From Lawsonibacter sp. (lineage in GTDB: Bacteria > Bacillota > Clostridia > Oscillospirales > Oscillospiraceae): DNA of 42,771 nucleotides. The translations under genes and the position numbers were made by a program. Below the pieces are notes generated by a model that saw only the letters and a program-made list of their open reading frames with translations, did no database searches and was not told the origin of the DNA. Location of the stretch: positions 1 through 42,771 of the forward strand of contig JAAWHL010000014.1 in assembly GCA_022795855.1 (NCBI GenBank), written 5' to 3'. Positions 7,737 through 14,694 of the stretch are shown here, one piece after another (position 1 is the stretch's first letter; each line of letters opens with the position of its first letter).

Positions 7737-8984
7737 TTACTTTTTCCAGCGCTTCAGGGTCGGGAACCAGGCGCGCATATTCCGCTCGGCCTCCTCCCGG
7801 GCTCCGAAGGGGAACCCGTTCTCCTCGTTAAACTTCAGGTTAAAGGCAATCATCCCCTCCATGTCGGCGTCCGGGGCGGTAAAGGCCCCGTTCTGGTAGC
7901 AGTAGCGGCAGTAGTCCCGGCTGGGGGCGCCATCCTTCTCAGTGCCGCAGTCCTCCGGCCGGTCCAGGGGCATCCCGCAGCTCTGACAAAATTTCCGTTC
8001 TTCCATGATAGTTCCTCCTTTATTATCGGGGCCTTGGCGGCCCCTTCTGTCAAGAGGATACCCCATCAAACCTGACATGTTCTGTCCGGTTTGATAAACT
8101 CCCACGATTTTTTTCGCCTCCCGCTCCACCTGCGCCCGCCAGCAGCCCGGGGAGAGGACCTCCAGCTGCTCCCCGAAGGAGAGGAGGAACCCCAGCAGCC
8201 AGCCGTCCCCGGGGAAGGCGCACTCCACCAGCAGGCGGCCGTCCTCCAGGGCGGTCACCTGGGCGGGGTGGAAGTAATCCCGCACCCGGTAAGCCGCGCC
8301 CGGCCGGAACAGCAGCTTCAGGGGGACGGGGGAAGCGCCGGAGGGCTCCTCAAGGCTCTGAGGCGGGAGGCGGGGCGGGAAGCGCTCCTGCTCCAGAACC
8401 GGCTCCTCCATCCGCCCCAGCCGGAAGACGCGCCAATCCCGGCGGGTGCGGCAGAAGGCCCGGAGATACCAGCAGCCCCCTTTGAACACCAGCCGGGCCG
8501 GCTCGGCCTGCCGCCGGGTGCGCTGCCCGGAGGAGCTGTAATAGGTGAAGGCCAGCACCCGGCGGTCCAGGATGGCCCGCTTCGCCAGGCGGAAATTCTC
8601 CTTCTCCCGCCCGGCGCTGCCCCAGTCGGTAAAGTCCACCTCCAGCCAGTCCCCGCCCTCCCGGCGGAAGAGGGCGGACAGGCGGGAGAGGGTCTCCTCC
8701 TCCCCCGCGCCCCCGGCGGCCAGCACGGCCTGGAGGGCAAAGAGCACCTCGTCCTGCTGCTCAGGCGAGAGGAGGGCGCGGTCCAGCACGAACTGGTCCA
8801 TCAGGCGGATGCCGCCCCCCTGGCCCGGCTGGGCGTAGACCGGAATTCCGGCGGCGGACAGCGCGTCAATGTCCCGGTAAATGGTGCGCTGGGAGACCTC
8901 AAAGCGTTCGGCCAGCTCCCCGGCAGTCAGGGAGCGCCGCTCCACCAGCAGGTAGAGCATCTGGAACAGGCGGCTGTTTTTCAC
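7737..8984 (-). CDS. WYL-domain transcriptional regulator in frame with a C-terminal zinc-ribbon protein
   Basis: Open frame of 415 codons. Residues 1-60 form a DeoR/HTH_11-type winged helix (LAERFEVSQRTIYRDIDALSAAG), about 140-215 a WYL ligand-sensing domain, then a WCX-like C-terminal part to about 305. From residue 327 a separate 89-residue unit begins with MEERKFCQSCGMPL and contains CQSC and CRYC pairs, matching stand-alone putative zinc-ribbon proteins (family of PF12674). No stop separates the two. The join at 8004-8021 has a perfect internal Shine-Dalgarno and ATG, so the zinc ribbon is probably also made alone. The start overlaps the sirtuin stop by ATGA, which indicates translational coupling. 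The regulator's ligand is unknown. Confidence 0.85.
   Translation of the reverse strand: MKNSRLFQMLYLLVERRSLTAGELAERFEVSQRTIYRDIDALSAAGIPVYAQPGQGGGIRLMDQFVLDRALLSPEQQDEVLFALQAVLAAGGAGEEETLSRLSALFRREGGDWLEVDFTDWGSAGREKENFRLAKRAILDRRVLAFTYYSSSGQRTRRQAEPARLVFKGGCWYLRAFCRTRRDWRVFRLGRMEEPVLEQERFPPRLPPQSLEEPSGASPVPLKLLFRPGAAYRVRDYFHPAQVTALEDGRLLVECAFPGDGWLLGFLLSFGEQLEVLSPGCWRAQVEREAKKIVGVYQTGQNMSGLMGYPLDRRGRQGPDNKGGTIMEERKFCQSCGMPLDRPEDCGTEKDGAPSRDYCRYCYQNGAFTAPDADMEGMIAFNLKFNEENGFPFGAREEAERNMRAWFPTLKRWKK
8004..8021 (-). promoter_or_regulatory. Internal ribosome-binding site and ATG for a separate 89-residue zinc-ribbon protein
   Basis: Reading the minus strand, AAAGGAGG (8014-8021), 7 bases, ATG (8004-8006). 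This is the best Shine-Dalgarno in the neighbourhood, and it lies inside the WYL reading frame. It would yield an 89-residue product ending at 7737. Confidence 0.7.
8065..8095. promoter_or_regulatory. Palindrome, possible operator, inside the 3' part of the WYL frame
   Basis: ATCAAACC (8065-8072) and GGTTTGAT (8088-8095) form perfect 8-bp arms, with a nested TGACA/TGTC pair. It lies about 60 bases upstream of the internal zinc-ribbon start, where an operator for that cistron would be expected. The encoded residues (YQTGQNMSGLMG) do not look like part of the WYL fold. Confidence 0.45.
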
Positions 8985-9712
8985 AGGGGCCTGACCTCAA
9001 TCTGCCCCAGCAGGGCCCCGATGGGGGCGGCGATGAGCAAATCGGCCCGGCTGTCGCAGGAGGTGGGGGACTTGTTAATCAGCACCAGGCGCTTTCCCCG
9101 GTAGTATTGAATCAGGCCGGCCGCCGGATAGACCGACAGGGAGGTGCCGCCGACAATCAGCAAATCCGCCTGGCGGATGTCCGTCAGGGCGTTCTGCATC
9201 ACGTCCTGGTCCAGCGCCTCCTGGTAGAGCACCACATCCGGCTTGATGAGCCCGCCGCAGGGGCACCGGGGCGCCCCGGCACACTCCAAAATCTCCCGGG
9301 CGGTGAAGGGGCGGCGGCAGGACATGCAGAAGTTGCGCAGAACCGACCCGTGGAGCTCCCATACCCGGCGGCTCCCCGCCGCCTGATGCAGCCCGTCGAT
9401 GTTCTGGGTGACCACCGAGCGCAGCCGCCCGGCCTCCTCCAGCCGGGCCAGGGTCCGGTGGGCGGCGTTGGGCTTGGCGTCCAGGCAGAGCATTTTGGCC
9501 CGGTAGAAGCGGAAAAACTCCTCCGGCCGTGCGTCGAAAAAGCTGCGGCTGAGGATTTCCTCCGGGGGGTAGTCGTACTGCTGACGGTACAGGCCGTCCA
9601 CACTGCGGAAATCCGGGATGCCGCTCTCGGTGGACACGCCCGCCCCGCCGAAAAAGACGATGGAACGGCTTTCATCAATCCAGTGCTGCAGGGTGCTGAC
9701 CGCTTTTTCCAT
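8981..9712 (-). CDS. Sirtuin, NAD-dependent protein deacylase
   Basis: The enzyme removes acyl groups from lysines using NAD+. The 243-residue protein shows GAGVSTESGIPDFRS (about 23-37), TQNIDGLHQ (102-110), catalytic His121 in ELHGS, a zinc site with cysteines 129, 132, 150 and 152, and GTSLSVYPA (189-197). The spacing C129-x2-C132...C150-x-C152 has one residue fewer than usual in the second pair. The start follows AAAGGGGACTGTTTTT. It lies first in a two-gene unit with the WYL regulator (4-base ATGA overlap), transcribed from 9749-9777. Confidence 0.95.
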   Translation of the reverse strand: MEKAVSTLQHWIDESRSIVFFGGAGVSTESGIPDFRSVDGLYRQQYDYPPEEILSRSFFDARPEEFFRFYRAKMLCLDAKPNAAHRTLARLEEAGRLRSVVTQNIDGLHQAAGSRRVWELHGSVLRNFCMSCRRPFTAREILECAGAPRCPCGGLIKPDVVLYQEALDQDVMQNALTDIRQADLLIVGGTSLSVYPAAGLIQYYRGKRLVLINKSPTSCDSRADLLIAAPIGALLGQIEVRPL

Positions 9713-9748
9713 AAAAACAGTCCCCTTTCCGTTGTATTTTCCAAAAAA

Positions 9749-9777
9749 ATTATAACATGGGCAGAATAGAGGCGCAA
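9749..9777 (-). promoter_or_regulatory. Promoter of sirtuin-WYL unit
   Basis: Minus strand TTGCGC (9772-9777), 17 bases, TATAAT (9749-9754). It has a perfect -10 and a weak -35. Confidence 0.6.
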
Positions 9778-9869
9778 CGAAAAAAATTCCCCGCCGCCCG
9801 CACCAAGCCCCGGAATTTCCGGTCTATATAGGCAGAAGGGCCCTTTTCCCGACAGACCAGGAGGACGCT

Positions 9870-10430
9870 ATGAGAGACGAAGAGATTATCGCGCTGTATT
9901 TCGCCCGTTCGGAGCGGGCCATCGCGGCGGCACAGGAGCAGTACGGCTCCTACTGCCGCGCCATAGCCCGGAACATCCTAGGCAGCGAGGACGACGCGGA
10001 GGAGTGTGTCAACGATACGCTCCTGCGCGCCTGGAACGCCATTCCGCCCCAGCGCCCGGCGCGGCTGGGTGCGTTTCTGGGGACGATCGCCCGCAATGTG
10101 GCCCTGAACCGGCTGGAGCGGGACCGGGCGGAGAAGCGGGGGCGGGGGCAGGGCGAGCTGGCCCTGTCCGAGCTGGAGGAGTGCCTGCCCGCCCCACGGG
10201 GGGTGGAGGAGGCCCTGGAGGAGCGGGCGGCTGTCCGGGCCGTCGAGGCCTTTCTCCGGGCCCAGCCCCCAAGCCGGCGGCGCATGTTTATCCGGCGCTA
10301 CTGGTACGCCAGTCCCATCCGGGAGATTGCCCGGGACTGGGGATACAGCGAGAGCAAGACCGCCTCGCTGCTGCGGAGGATGCGGGAAGCGCTGAAAAAG
10401 TATTTGGAACAGGAGGGAATCACCCTATGA
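9870..10430 (+). CDS. ECF-type RNA polymerase sigma factor
   Basis: This 186-residue sigma-70 family protein has sigma region 2 (about 10-80: LGSEDDAEECVNDTLLRAWNAIP) and region 4 (about 128-180: SRRRMFIRRYWYASPIREIARDWGYSESKTASLLRRMREAL). There is no sigma region 1 or 3, which is typical of the extracytoplasmic-function group. The ATG follows ACCAGGAGGACGCT. Its stop overlaps the next gene's start (ATGA), pairing it with a membrane protein, as sigma/anti-sigma pairs are. The upstream bases GGAATTTCC and GTCTATATAGG (9812-9832) may be its own promoter; this is a guess from position only. Confidence 0.93.
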   Translation: MRDEEIIALYFARSERAIAAAQEQYGSYCRAIARNILGSEDDAEECVNDTLLRAWNAIPPQRPARLGAFLGTIARNVALNRLERDRAEKRGRGQGELALSELEECLPAPRGVEEALEERAAVRAVEAFLRAQPPSRRRMFIRRYWYASPIREIARDWGYSESKTASLLRRMREALKKYLEQEGITL

Positions 10431-11353
10431 AACGCGAGACATTGTGGAACGCCATCGGCCAGATTGACCCGGAGCTGGTGTGGGACGCAGCCCCCGGGCG
10501 AAAGGGGCGCAGGGGGGCGCCGTGGATGCGGTGGGGGGCGCTGGCCGCCTGCCTGTGCCTGACGGCGGGGCTGTTTGCGCTGCCCCGGGGGAGCGGCCGC
10601 TGGGCGGAGCTGGCCGAAAACTTCCGCCCGGATCTGTCGGAGCTCGCCCCGGTTCCCCGCTGGGAGGAGCTGAGCGACCCCCAGCGGTATCAGTTTTTCT
10701 CCTTCCAGGGGCTGGAGTACACCGGCAGGGGGGCACAGCTTCCGGAGGACCGGCTGGGAGAGCCCCTGGGCGAGGGCGAGGCCCTGGGCTGGGATGAGTA
10801 CGCCCAGGGGGACCGGGAGCGGCGCACTGCCGTCCAGGTCCGGGCGGTCACCCGAATTGACCGGCAGTGCGCCTTGGCCGTGCAGTTTCCCGGCGGGCCG
10901 GAGTGGTACGCCTTTGTCCAGCCGGCTTACCGGCCCGGGACCCTGGGGGAGTTTATCCGGGCCCTGAACCTGGAGGAGGAGCTGACCTTCGGTCCGGCCT
11001 ACTGCGAGCGCCGGGACGGCTCCGGGGAGTATCTCTCCTTCCGCTATGACGGCGTGGAGGCGGACCGGGTCTGGGCGCTGCTCCTGTCCGCTCCGGAGTC
11101 GGAGAACGTCTGGGACGACCTGGCCCAGGCGCCCCTGCAGGACCTGAGCCTTTCGGTGAACCTGCCCCTGCTGGGCTATGAGAACATCAGCATCGGCGTC
11201 AGCGCGGACGGCTGGCTGACAACCAACATCCTGGACACGGGGAAGCAGTTCTTCGTGGGGGAGGAGGCCGCGCAGGCGTTTCTGGACTATGTGCAGAGGG
11301 AGTGCCGGGGACAGGAATTCGTCCCGGAGGGCGGCCCCTCCGTTCCGGAATAA
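10427..11353 (+). CDS. Probable membrane-anchored anti-sigma partner of the ECF sigma factor
   Basis: This 308-residue protein has a short N-terminal cytoplasmic segment (1-33), one transmembrane helix (about 34-53), and a large extracytoplasmic domain rich in Tyr, Trp and acidic residues. The N-terminal MKRETLWNAIGQIDPELV resembles the start of many clostridial proteins encoded after ECF sigma genes. I recognise no zinc-binding anti-sigma motif. The assignment rests on the ATGA overlap with the sigma gene and the topology. The external domain (about 60-308) has no family I can name. Confidence 0.75.
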   Translation: MKRETLWNAIGQIDPELVWDAAPGRKGRRGAPWMRWGALAACLCLTAGLFALPRGSGRWAELAENFRPDLSELAPVPRWEELSDPQRYQFFSFQGLEYTGRGAQLPEDRLGEPLGEGEALGWDEYAQGDRERRTAVQVRAVTRIDRQCALAVQFPGGPEWYAFVQPAYRPGTLGEFIRALNLEEELTFGPAYCERRDGSGEYLSFRYDGVEADRVWALLLSAPESENVWDDLAQAPLQDLSLSVNLPLLGYENISIGVSADGWLTTNILDTGKQFFVGEEAAQAFLDYVQRECRGQEFVPEGGPSVPE

Positions 11354-11411
11354 GGGCCCGTACCCACAGCCCCAAGCTTGCGCCGGCCGGACACAGGAAA
11401 GGCGCCGGCGC

Positions 11412-11440
11412 GCATAAAAGCCCTTTTTGTGGAGATGCTA
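11412..11440 (+). promoter_or_regulatory. Possible sigma-G/sigma-F promoter of spoVAD
   Basis: GCATA (11412-11416), 17 bases, GATGCTA (11434-11440). This fits the forespore pattern GHATR ... CATNNTA at all but one position. It lies 30 bases upstream of the spoVAD start. Confidence 0.4.
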
Positions 11441-11470
11441 GACTTGATTTTGAGATTGAGGTGAGCATCC

Positions 11471-12487
11471 ATGACCACAAAAAAGCTGGGCCGGCAGACA
11501 GCGGCGCTGGCCAATCCCCCCTCCCTTGCCGGCCATGCCAACGTGGTGGGCAAGAAGGAGGGGGAGGGCCCTCTGGCCAACTCCTTTGACTATATCGGCG
11601 CGGACGACTCCTTCGGGGAGGCCAGCTGGGAGAAGGCGGAGAGCGCCATGCAGAAGCAGGCCCTGTCCCTGGCCCTGGAGAAGGCGGGCCAGCCCGCCGC
11701 CGCCATGGACTGGCTGTTTGCCGGCGACCTGCTGAACCAGTGCGTCAGCTCCTCCTTTGCCGCCCGGGGGCAGGACATCCCCTTTTTCGGCCTGTACGGC
11801 GCCTGCTCCACCATGGGAGAGGGGCTGGCCCTGGCCGCCATGACGCTGGACGGCGGCTTTGGGGAGTGGGCGGGGGTGGTGGTCTCCTCCCACTTCTGCT
11901 CGGCGGAGCGGCAGTACCGCACCCCGCTGGAATACGGCGCTCAGCGCACCCCCACCGCCCAGTGGACCGTGACGGGGGCGGGCGCGGCCATTCTGGCCCG
12001 GGAGGGCCCGGGGCCCTATGTGACCCATGTCACGGTGGGAAAGATTGTGGACCGGGGCATCCGGGACACCAACAACATGGGGGCGGCCATGGCCCCCGCC
12101 GCCTACGAGACCCTGAAGGCCCACTTTCAGGACACGGGCCGGTCCCCCGGCTACTACGACCTGATTGTCACCGGCGACCTGGGGCGGCTGGGCAGCGAGC
12201 TGCTGGAGGAGCTGTTCCGTCAGGACGGCGTGGAGCTGGCCGGCCGGCACAACGACTGCGGCCTGCTGATTTACGACCTGGAGGGGCAGGACGTCCACTG
12301 CGGCGGCTCCGGCTGCGGCTGCTGCGCCAGCGTCCTGACCGGCTATCTGCTCAACGGAATGCGCCAGGGGCTTTGGAAAAACCTCCTCTTCTGTCCCACC
12401 GGCGCCCTCCACTCCCCCACCACCGCCTACCAGGGGGAGTCGGTGCCGGGCATCTGCCACGCGGTGGCCATCTCGGCGGAAAAATAA
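11471..12487 (+). CDS. spoVAD: Stage V sporulation protein AD
   Basis: SpoVAD belongs to the SpoVA channel complex that moves dipicolinic acid into the forespore and out at germination; it binds DPA. The 338-residue protein has the thiolase-like fold with GACSTMGEGLALAAM (about 111-125), SSHFCSAERQYRTPLEYG and GDLGRLG, all typical. The ATG follows TTGAGGTGAGCATCC. Two oddities are visible: spoVAC is not upstream (the anti-sigma gene is), and spoVAE is separated by 294 bases holding a repeat element. Confidence 0.96.
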   Translation: MTTKKLGRQTAALANPPSLAGHANVVGKKEGEGPLANSFDYIGADDSFGEASWEKAESAMQKQALSLALEKAGQPAAAMDWLFAGDLLNQCVSSSFAARGQDIPFFGLYGACSTMGEGLALAAMTLDGGFGEWAGVVVSSHFCSAERQYRTPLEYGAQRTPTAQWTVTGAGAAILAREGPGPYVTHVTVGKIVDRGIRDTNNMGAAMAPAAYETLKAHFQDTGRSPGYYDLIVTGDLGRLGSELLEELFRQDGVELAGRHNDCGLLIYDLEGQDVHCGGSGCGCCASVLTGYLLNGMRQGLWKNLLFCPTGALHSPTTAYQGESVPGICHAVAISAEK

Positions 12488-12527
12488 GCGTTTGGGACTC
12501 GTTTCCTTTTGCTGTTCATTTTTTCTC

Positions 12528-12765
12528 AGTGCCTGTTTAACATCTCTTATCCCAAAGGGAAGAGGATCAAACAGTATTTTTCCGCAAAACTTTGTTTTGC
12601 GTCAGGCCGTGTTTGAAAATCGGCCGCAGGGCCAAAGGCGGGGCGCTTTGCCGCCGGACGAAACCGATTTTTTGCGGGAATTCCGGATATATTCCAGGAA
12701 AATCAGGGAATTATAGCGGCAGAGGGCCCGCAGTCCGGGCATACGGACCATTTTCAAACAGACGA
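12528..12765 (+). repeat. Interspersed repeat, copy F: partial left end plus a diverged full-length copy
   Basis: A left end AGTGCCTGTTTAACATCTC sits at 12528-12546. A second, diverged full copy spans about 12604-12765 with ends GTGTTTGAAAATCGG and CCATTTTCAAACAGAC. Its core aligns by eye with copy A (TTTGCCGCC, GCGGGAATTCC, TATTCCAGGAAAATC, TAGCGGCAGAGGGCCCGC). Between the two a small hairpin CGCAAAACTTTGTTTTGCG is visible. The block separates spoVAD from spoVAE, genes normally adjacent. Confidence 0.75.
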
Positions 12766-12781
12766 CAAGGGAGGAAATATC

Positions 12782-13141
12782 ATGCTGGAATACGGCAAGG
12801 CCTTTCTGTGCGGCGGGCTGCTGTGCGTCATCGGGCAGCTGCTCATTGACAAAACGCCCCTTACCCCGGCCAAAATTCTGGTGTCCTATGTCACCGCCGG
12901 AGTGATTCTGGGGGGCGCGGGGCTCTACCAGCCCCTGGCCGACTGGGCCGGAGCGGGGGCCACGGTCCCCCTGACCGGCTTTGGGAACCTGCTGGCCAAG
13001 GGGGTCCGGGAGGCGGTGGCCGAGCGCGGCTTTTTAGGGGCCCTCACCGGCGGGGCCACCGCCGCCGCGGGAGGCATCACCGCCGCGATTTTCTTTGGTT
13101 TTCTGGTGGCGCTGCTCTTCAAATCCAAGCCGAAAAGCTGA
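12782..13141 (+). CDS. spoVAE: Stage V sporulation protein AE
   Basis: This 119-residue polytopic membrane protein of the SpoVA DPA channel has hydrophobic helices near 8-24, 32-50, 60-80 and 92-112. It begins MLEYGKAFLCGGLLCVIGQ and contains IDKTPLTPAKILVSYV, which is diagnostic. The ATG follows AAGGGAGGAAATATC. It is followed within 17 bases by a small ORF on the same strand. Confidence 0.95.
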   Translation: MLEYGKAFLCGGLLCVIGQLLIDKTPLTPAKILVSYVTAGVILGGAGLYQPLADWAGAGATVPLTGFGNLLAKGVREAVAERGFLGALTGGATAAAGGITAAIFFGFLVALLFKSKPKS

Positions 13142-13158
13142 AAATGAGGTGAACTGTT

Positions 13159-13329
13159 GTGAAATACCGTGATTTAGACGCCCTTCTCCGGGGGGACGCC
13201 CAGGCCAGGGAGTATTTTCAGAGCCTGCCCGGCTATGTGCGGGACCAAATCAGTACCCGCCCGGACGGGATCAACTCCATGAAGGGCCTGAAGAACTACG
13301 TGCAGAATCTGACCAGGGGGGACGGATGA
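13159..13329 (+). CDS. Small conserved-looking protein, 56 residues
   Basis: The GTG start (13159-13161) lies behind AATGAGGTGAACTGTT. The product begins VKYRDLDALLRGDAQAREYF and continues with SLPGYVRDQI and LKNYVQNLTRGDG. It is hydrophilic and probably helical, with no signal peptide or membrane segment. It sits 17 bases after spoVAE and its stop is two bases before the next small ORF, so the three are probably one transcript. Similar short SLP-YV-QIS proteins are, as far as I recall, found in related clostridia; the function is unknown. Confidence 0.7.
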   Translation: MKYRDLDALLRGDAQAREYFQSLPGYVRDQISTRPDGINSMKGLKNYVQNLTRGDG

Positions 13330-13330
13330 C

Positions 13331-13462
13331 ATGGGAAAGCAGGGCATGAAGCGCCCGGAGCGCACCCATACCCAGCCAAAAAACAGCCGGCCGCCCGTCC
13401 CGGAGCTCCAGGGCGGAGTCAAAACCGGCAAAAAGAGGGCCGGCCCCGTTCCGGAGGGGTAG
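13331..13462 (+). CDS. Small basic, proline-rich protein, 43 residues
   Basis: ATG at 13331-13333, one base after the preceding TGA, with GGGGGGACGGATGAC as ribosome site. The product starts MGKQGMKRPERTHTQPKN and is rich in Lys, Arg, Pro and Gly. Size, charge and position after spoVAE are compatible with a forespore product, but no family is recognisable. A hairpin follows directly. Confidence 0.55.
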   Translation: MGKQGMKRPERTHTQPKNSRPPVPELQGGVKTGKKRAGPVPEG

Positions 13463-13465
13463 AGG

Positions 13466-13504
13466 AGAGCCCGGATGTCCGCTTTTCCTGGACATCCGGG
13501 CTCT
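13466..13504 (+). terminator. Hairpin ending the spoVAE-small ORF unit
   Basis: A perfect 15-bp stem (AGAGCCCGGATGTCC, 13466-13480, with 13490-13504) and a 9-base loop. No T run follows, so termination strength is uncertain. It begins 3 bases after the last stop. Confidence 0.65.
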
Positions 13505-13534
13505 GCGTGTCAAAAAGGTCCGACCGGGCACATA

Positions 13535-13557
13535 TTTGAGGTTATGAATACAGGTTC
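13535..13557 (+). repeat. Isolated right end of the repeat family (type 2 end), copy G
   Basis: TTTGAGGTTATGAATACAGG and the following TTC match the ends seen at 33710-33737 and, inverted, at 39614-39640. Only the end is recognisable. The rest of 13505-13669 is GC-rich and otherwise featureless. Confidence 0.5.
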
Positions 13558-13669
13558 CCGGCCGTCATCTGAATCCATGACGCCCGGATAGGGCGGATGC
13601 CCTCCGCCCGCGGGATGCGGGGCCCGTCCCGCCGCGCCGGCGCGCGCCGAGGCGGTTGATACTGCGTTT

Positions 13670-13873
13670 TCAGTCCTCTGTAAATTCAAACAGCGTCTCT
13701 ACCGTTACATGAAACACCTTTGCGATATCCATGGCCAGCTTCAGAGACGGGTTGTATCTTCCGTTTTCCAGATGTACAATCGTTTCCCGCCTTGCGTGTA
13801 CCAATTCCGCCAATTCGCTCTGCTTCAATCCCGCTTTTTCCCGATATTCCCTGACCCTCGTTTTTAAGGCCAT
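13670..13873 (-). CDS. XRE/Cro-CI family transcriptional regulator, 67 residues
   Basis: A single helix-turn-helix domain (about 5-60: LKQSELAELVHARRETIVHLENGRYNPSLKLAMDIAKVF) of the short YgzD/YozG type with no further domain. It lies 21 bases downstream of a membrane protein gene in the same direction, a common pairing in which the regulator represses both genes. The likely operators are the GTGATATATTT palindromes at 14315-14407. Confidence 0.92.
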   Translation of the reverse strand: MALKTRVREYREKAGLKQSELAELVHARRETIVHLENGRYNPSLKLAMDIAKVFHVTVETLFEFTED

Positions 13874-13894
13874 ATCAGACCCCCTTACTCTCCC

Positions 13895-14299
13895 TCAGAC
13901 TCCCTTGCTGTCCATCACACAGAACAGGATGAACCGTATCACAGCCAATACGAATATCATTCCCACAAGCGCATAGCCCGCCGTCCTTCCGTCAATGAAC
14001 ACCACCGCGCACGCGAAAGCGATGACAACCGTGGCGGCTGTCATGATTTTCAGTCCGACTGCGTCGATTCTGCGCAGATTCTGAATCGCCAGTTCGTCCT
14101 TTTCTTCCTTGCTGTACTTATGAATGCGGCTTGCCTGAAGCGCAAAAAATATCACGGTAAATGCGGCGACCATATTCTGAATGGCCGTATAGTAGCTGTG
14201 CCAATCCCGCCGCGCCCACATCCAGTAGTAGCAGACCAGGAGCAGCGCATAAATAATTTTGGTTCCTACCATTTCCTTCAGGGTGACCTTTGACTTCAT
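13895..14299 (-). CDS. Four-helix membrane protein paired with the XRE regulator
   Basis: This 134-residue protein has hydrophobic segments near 14-30, 40-58, 85-105 and 110-128 and a charged middle loop (HKYSKEEKDELAIQNLRR). The ATG (14297-14299) follows GGAGGAATGGAAC, preferred over in-frame codons further upstream. It resembles DUF-type membrane proteins encoded with YozG-like regulators. The substrate or role is unknown. Its base composition is noticeably less GC-rich than its neighbours, which hints at recent acquisition. Confidence 0.75.
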   Translation of the reverse strand: MKSKVTLKEMVGTKIIYALLLVCYYWMWARRDWHSYYTAIQNMVAAFTVIFFALQASRIHKYSKEEKDELAIQNLRRIDAVGLKIMTAATVVIAFACAVVFIDGRTAGYALVGMIFVLAVIRFILFCVMDSKGV

Positions 14300-14314
14300 G
14301 TTCCATTCCTCCGT

Positions 14315-14407
14315 GTGATATATTTTTAACTCCCCGGGTGTTGTAAATATATCACTTCCCACACGTGTTGTCAACCGCCGGTGTGAAATATTTATAACTT
14401 ATCACAC
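14315..14407 (-). promoter_or_regulatory. Promoter with repeated operators for the membrane protein/XRE unit
   Basis: Minus strand TTGACA (14369-14374), 17 bases, TATATT (14346-14351), a near-consensus promoter. Its -10 lies inside one arm of an 11-bp inverted repeat: GTGATATATTT at 14315-14325 and its complement at 14345-14355. A third related site, GTGTGA...TCACAC, spans 14381-14407. The arrangement suggests autorepression by the XRE protein. Confidence 0.75.
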
Positions 14408-14480
14408 CGCCGTGCCTCCGCCGGCCGCAGGGGAATCAGGAACGCAGATCGGCCGCCCGCTGTCGGGCAGGTTCGGACAG

Positions 14481-14516
14481 GCCGCAGCCCCTCTCAGGGG
14501 CGGCGGCGGTTTTTTT
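14481..14516 (+). terminator. Rho-independent terminator with no annotated plus-strand gene before it
   Basis: GCCGCAGCCCCT, loop CTC, AGGGGCGGCGGC with one mismatch, then GGTTTTTTT. It is oriented for plus-strand transcripts, yet the nearest plus-strand gene ends over 1 kb away. A weak plus-strand promoter (TTGTCA at 14368-14373, TTTATA 17 bases on) overlaps the XRE operators, so a short transcript of about 110 bases may end here. Confidence 0.6.
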
Positions 14517-14537
14517 GATTTGCCGGGGCCGGTTCTC

Positions 14538-14694
14538 AGAGCCTGTTTAATATCTCGAAGTATGCCGGCAGGGAATTTTGCCGCCAGGCAAGGCAAATTT
14601 CCGCAGGAATCCTTGGCGGCTTCCAAGGAAATTTCACGCAGTATGGCGGCAGAAGGCCCGCCAGCCCTGTGCCGGGAGATGTTAAACAGGCTCT
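14538..14694 (+). repeat. Interspersed palindromic repeat, copy C (157 bp)
   Basis: Near-identical to copies A and B, with ends AGAGCCTGTTTAATATCTC and GAGATGTTAAACAGGCTCT (the latter at 14676-14694). The right end touches the TGA of the glycosyltransferase-CsaB gene on the minus strand. Confidence 0.9.
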
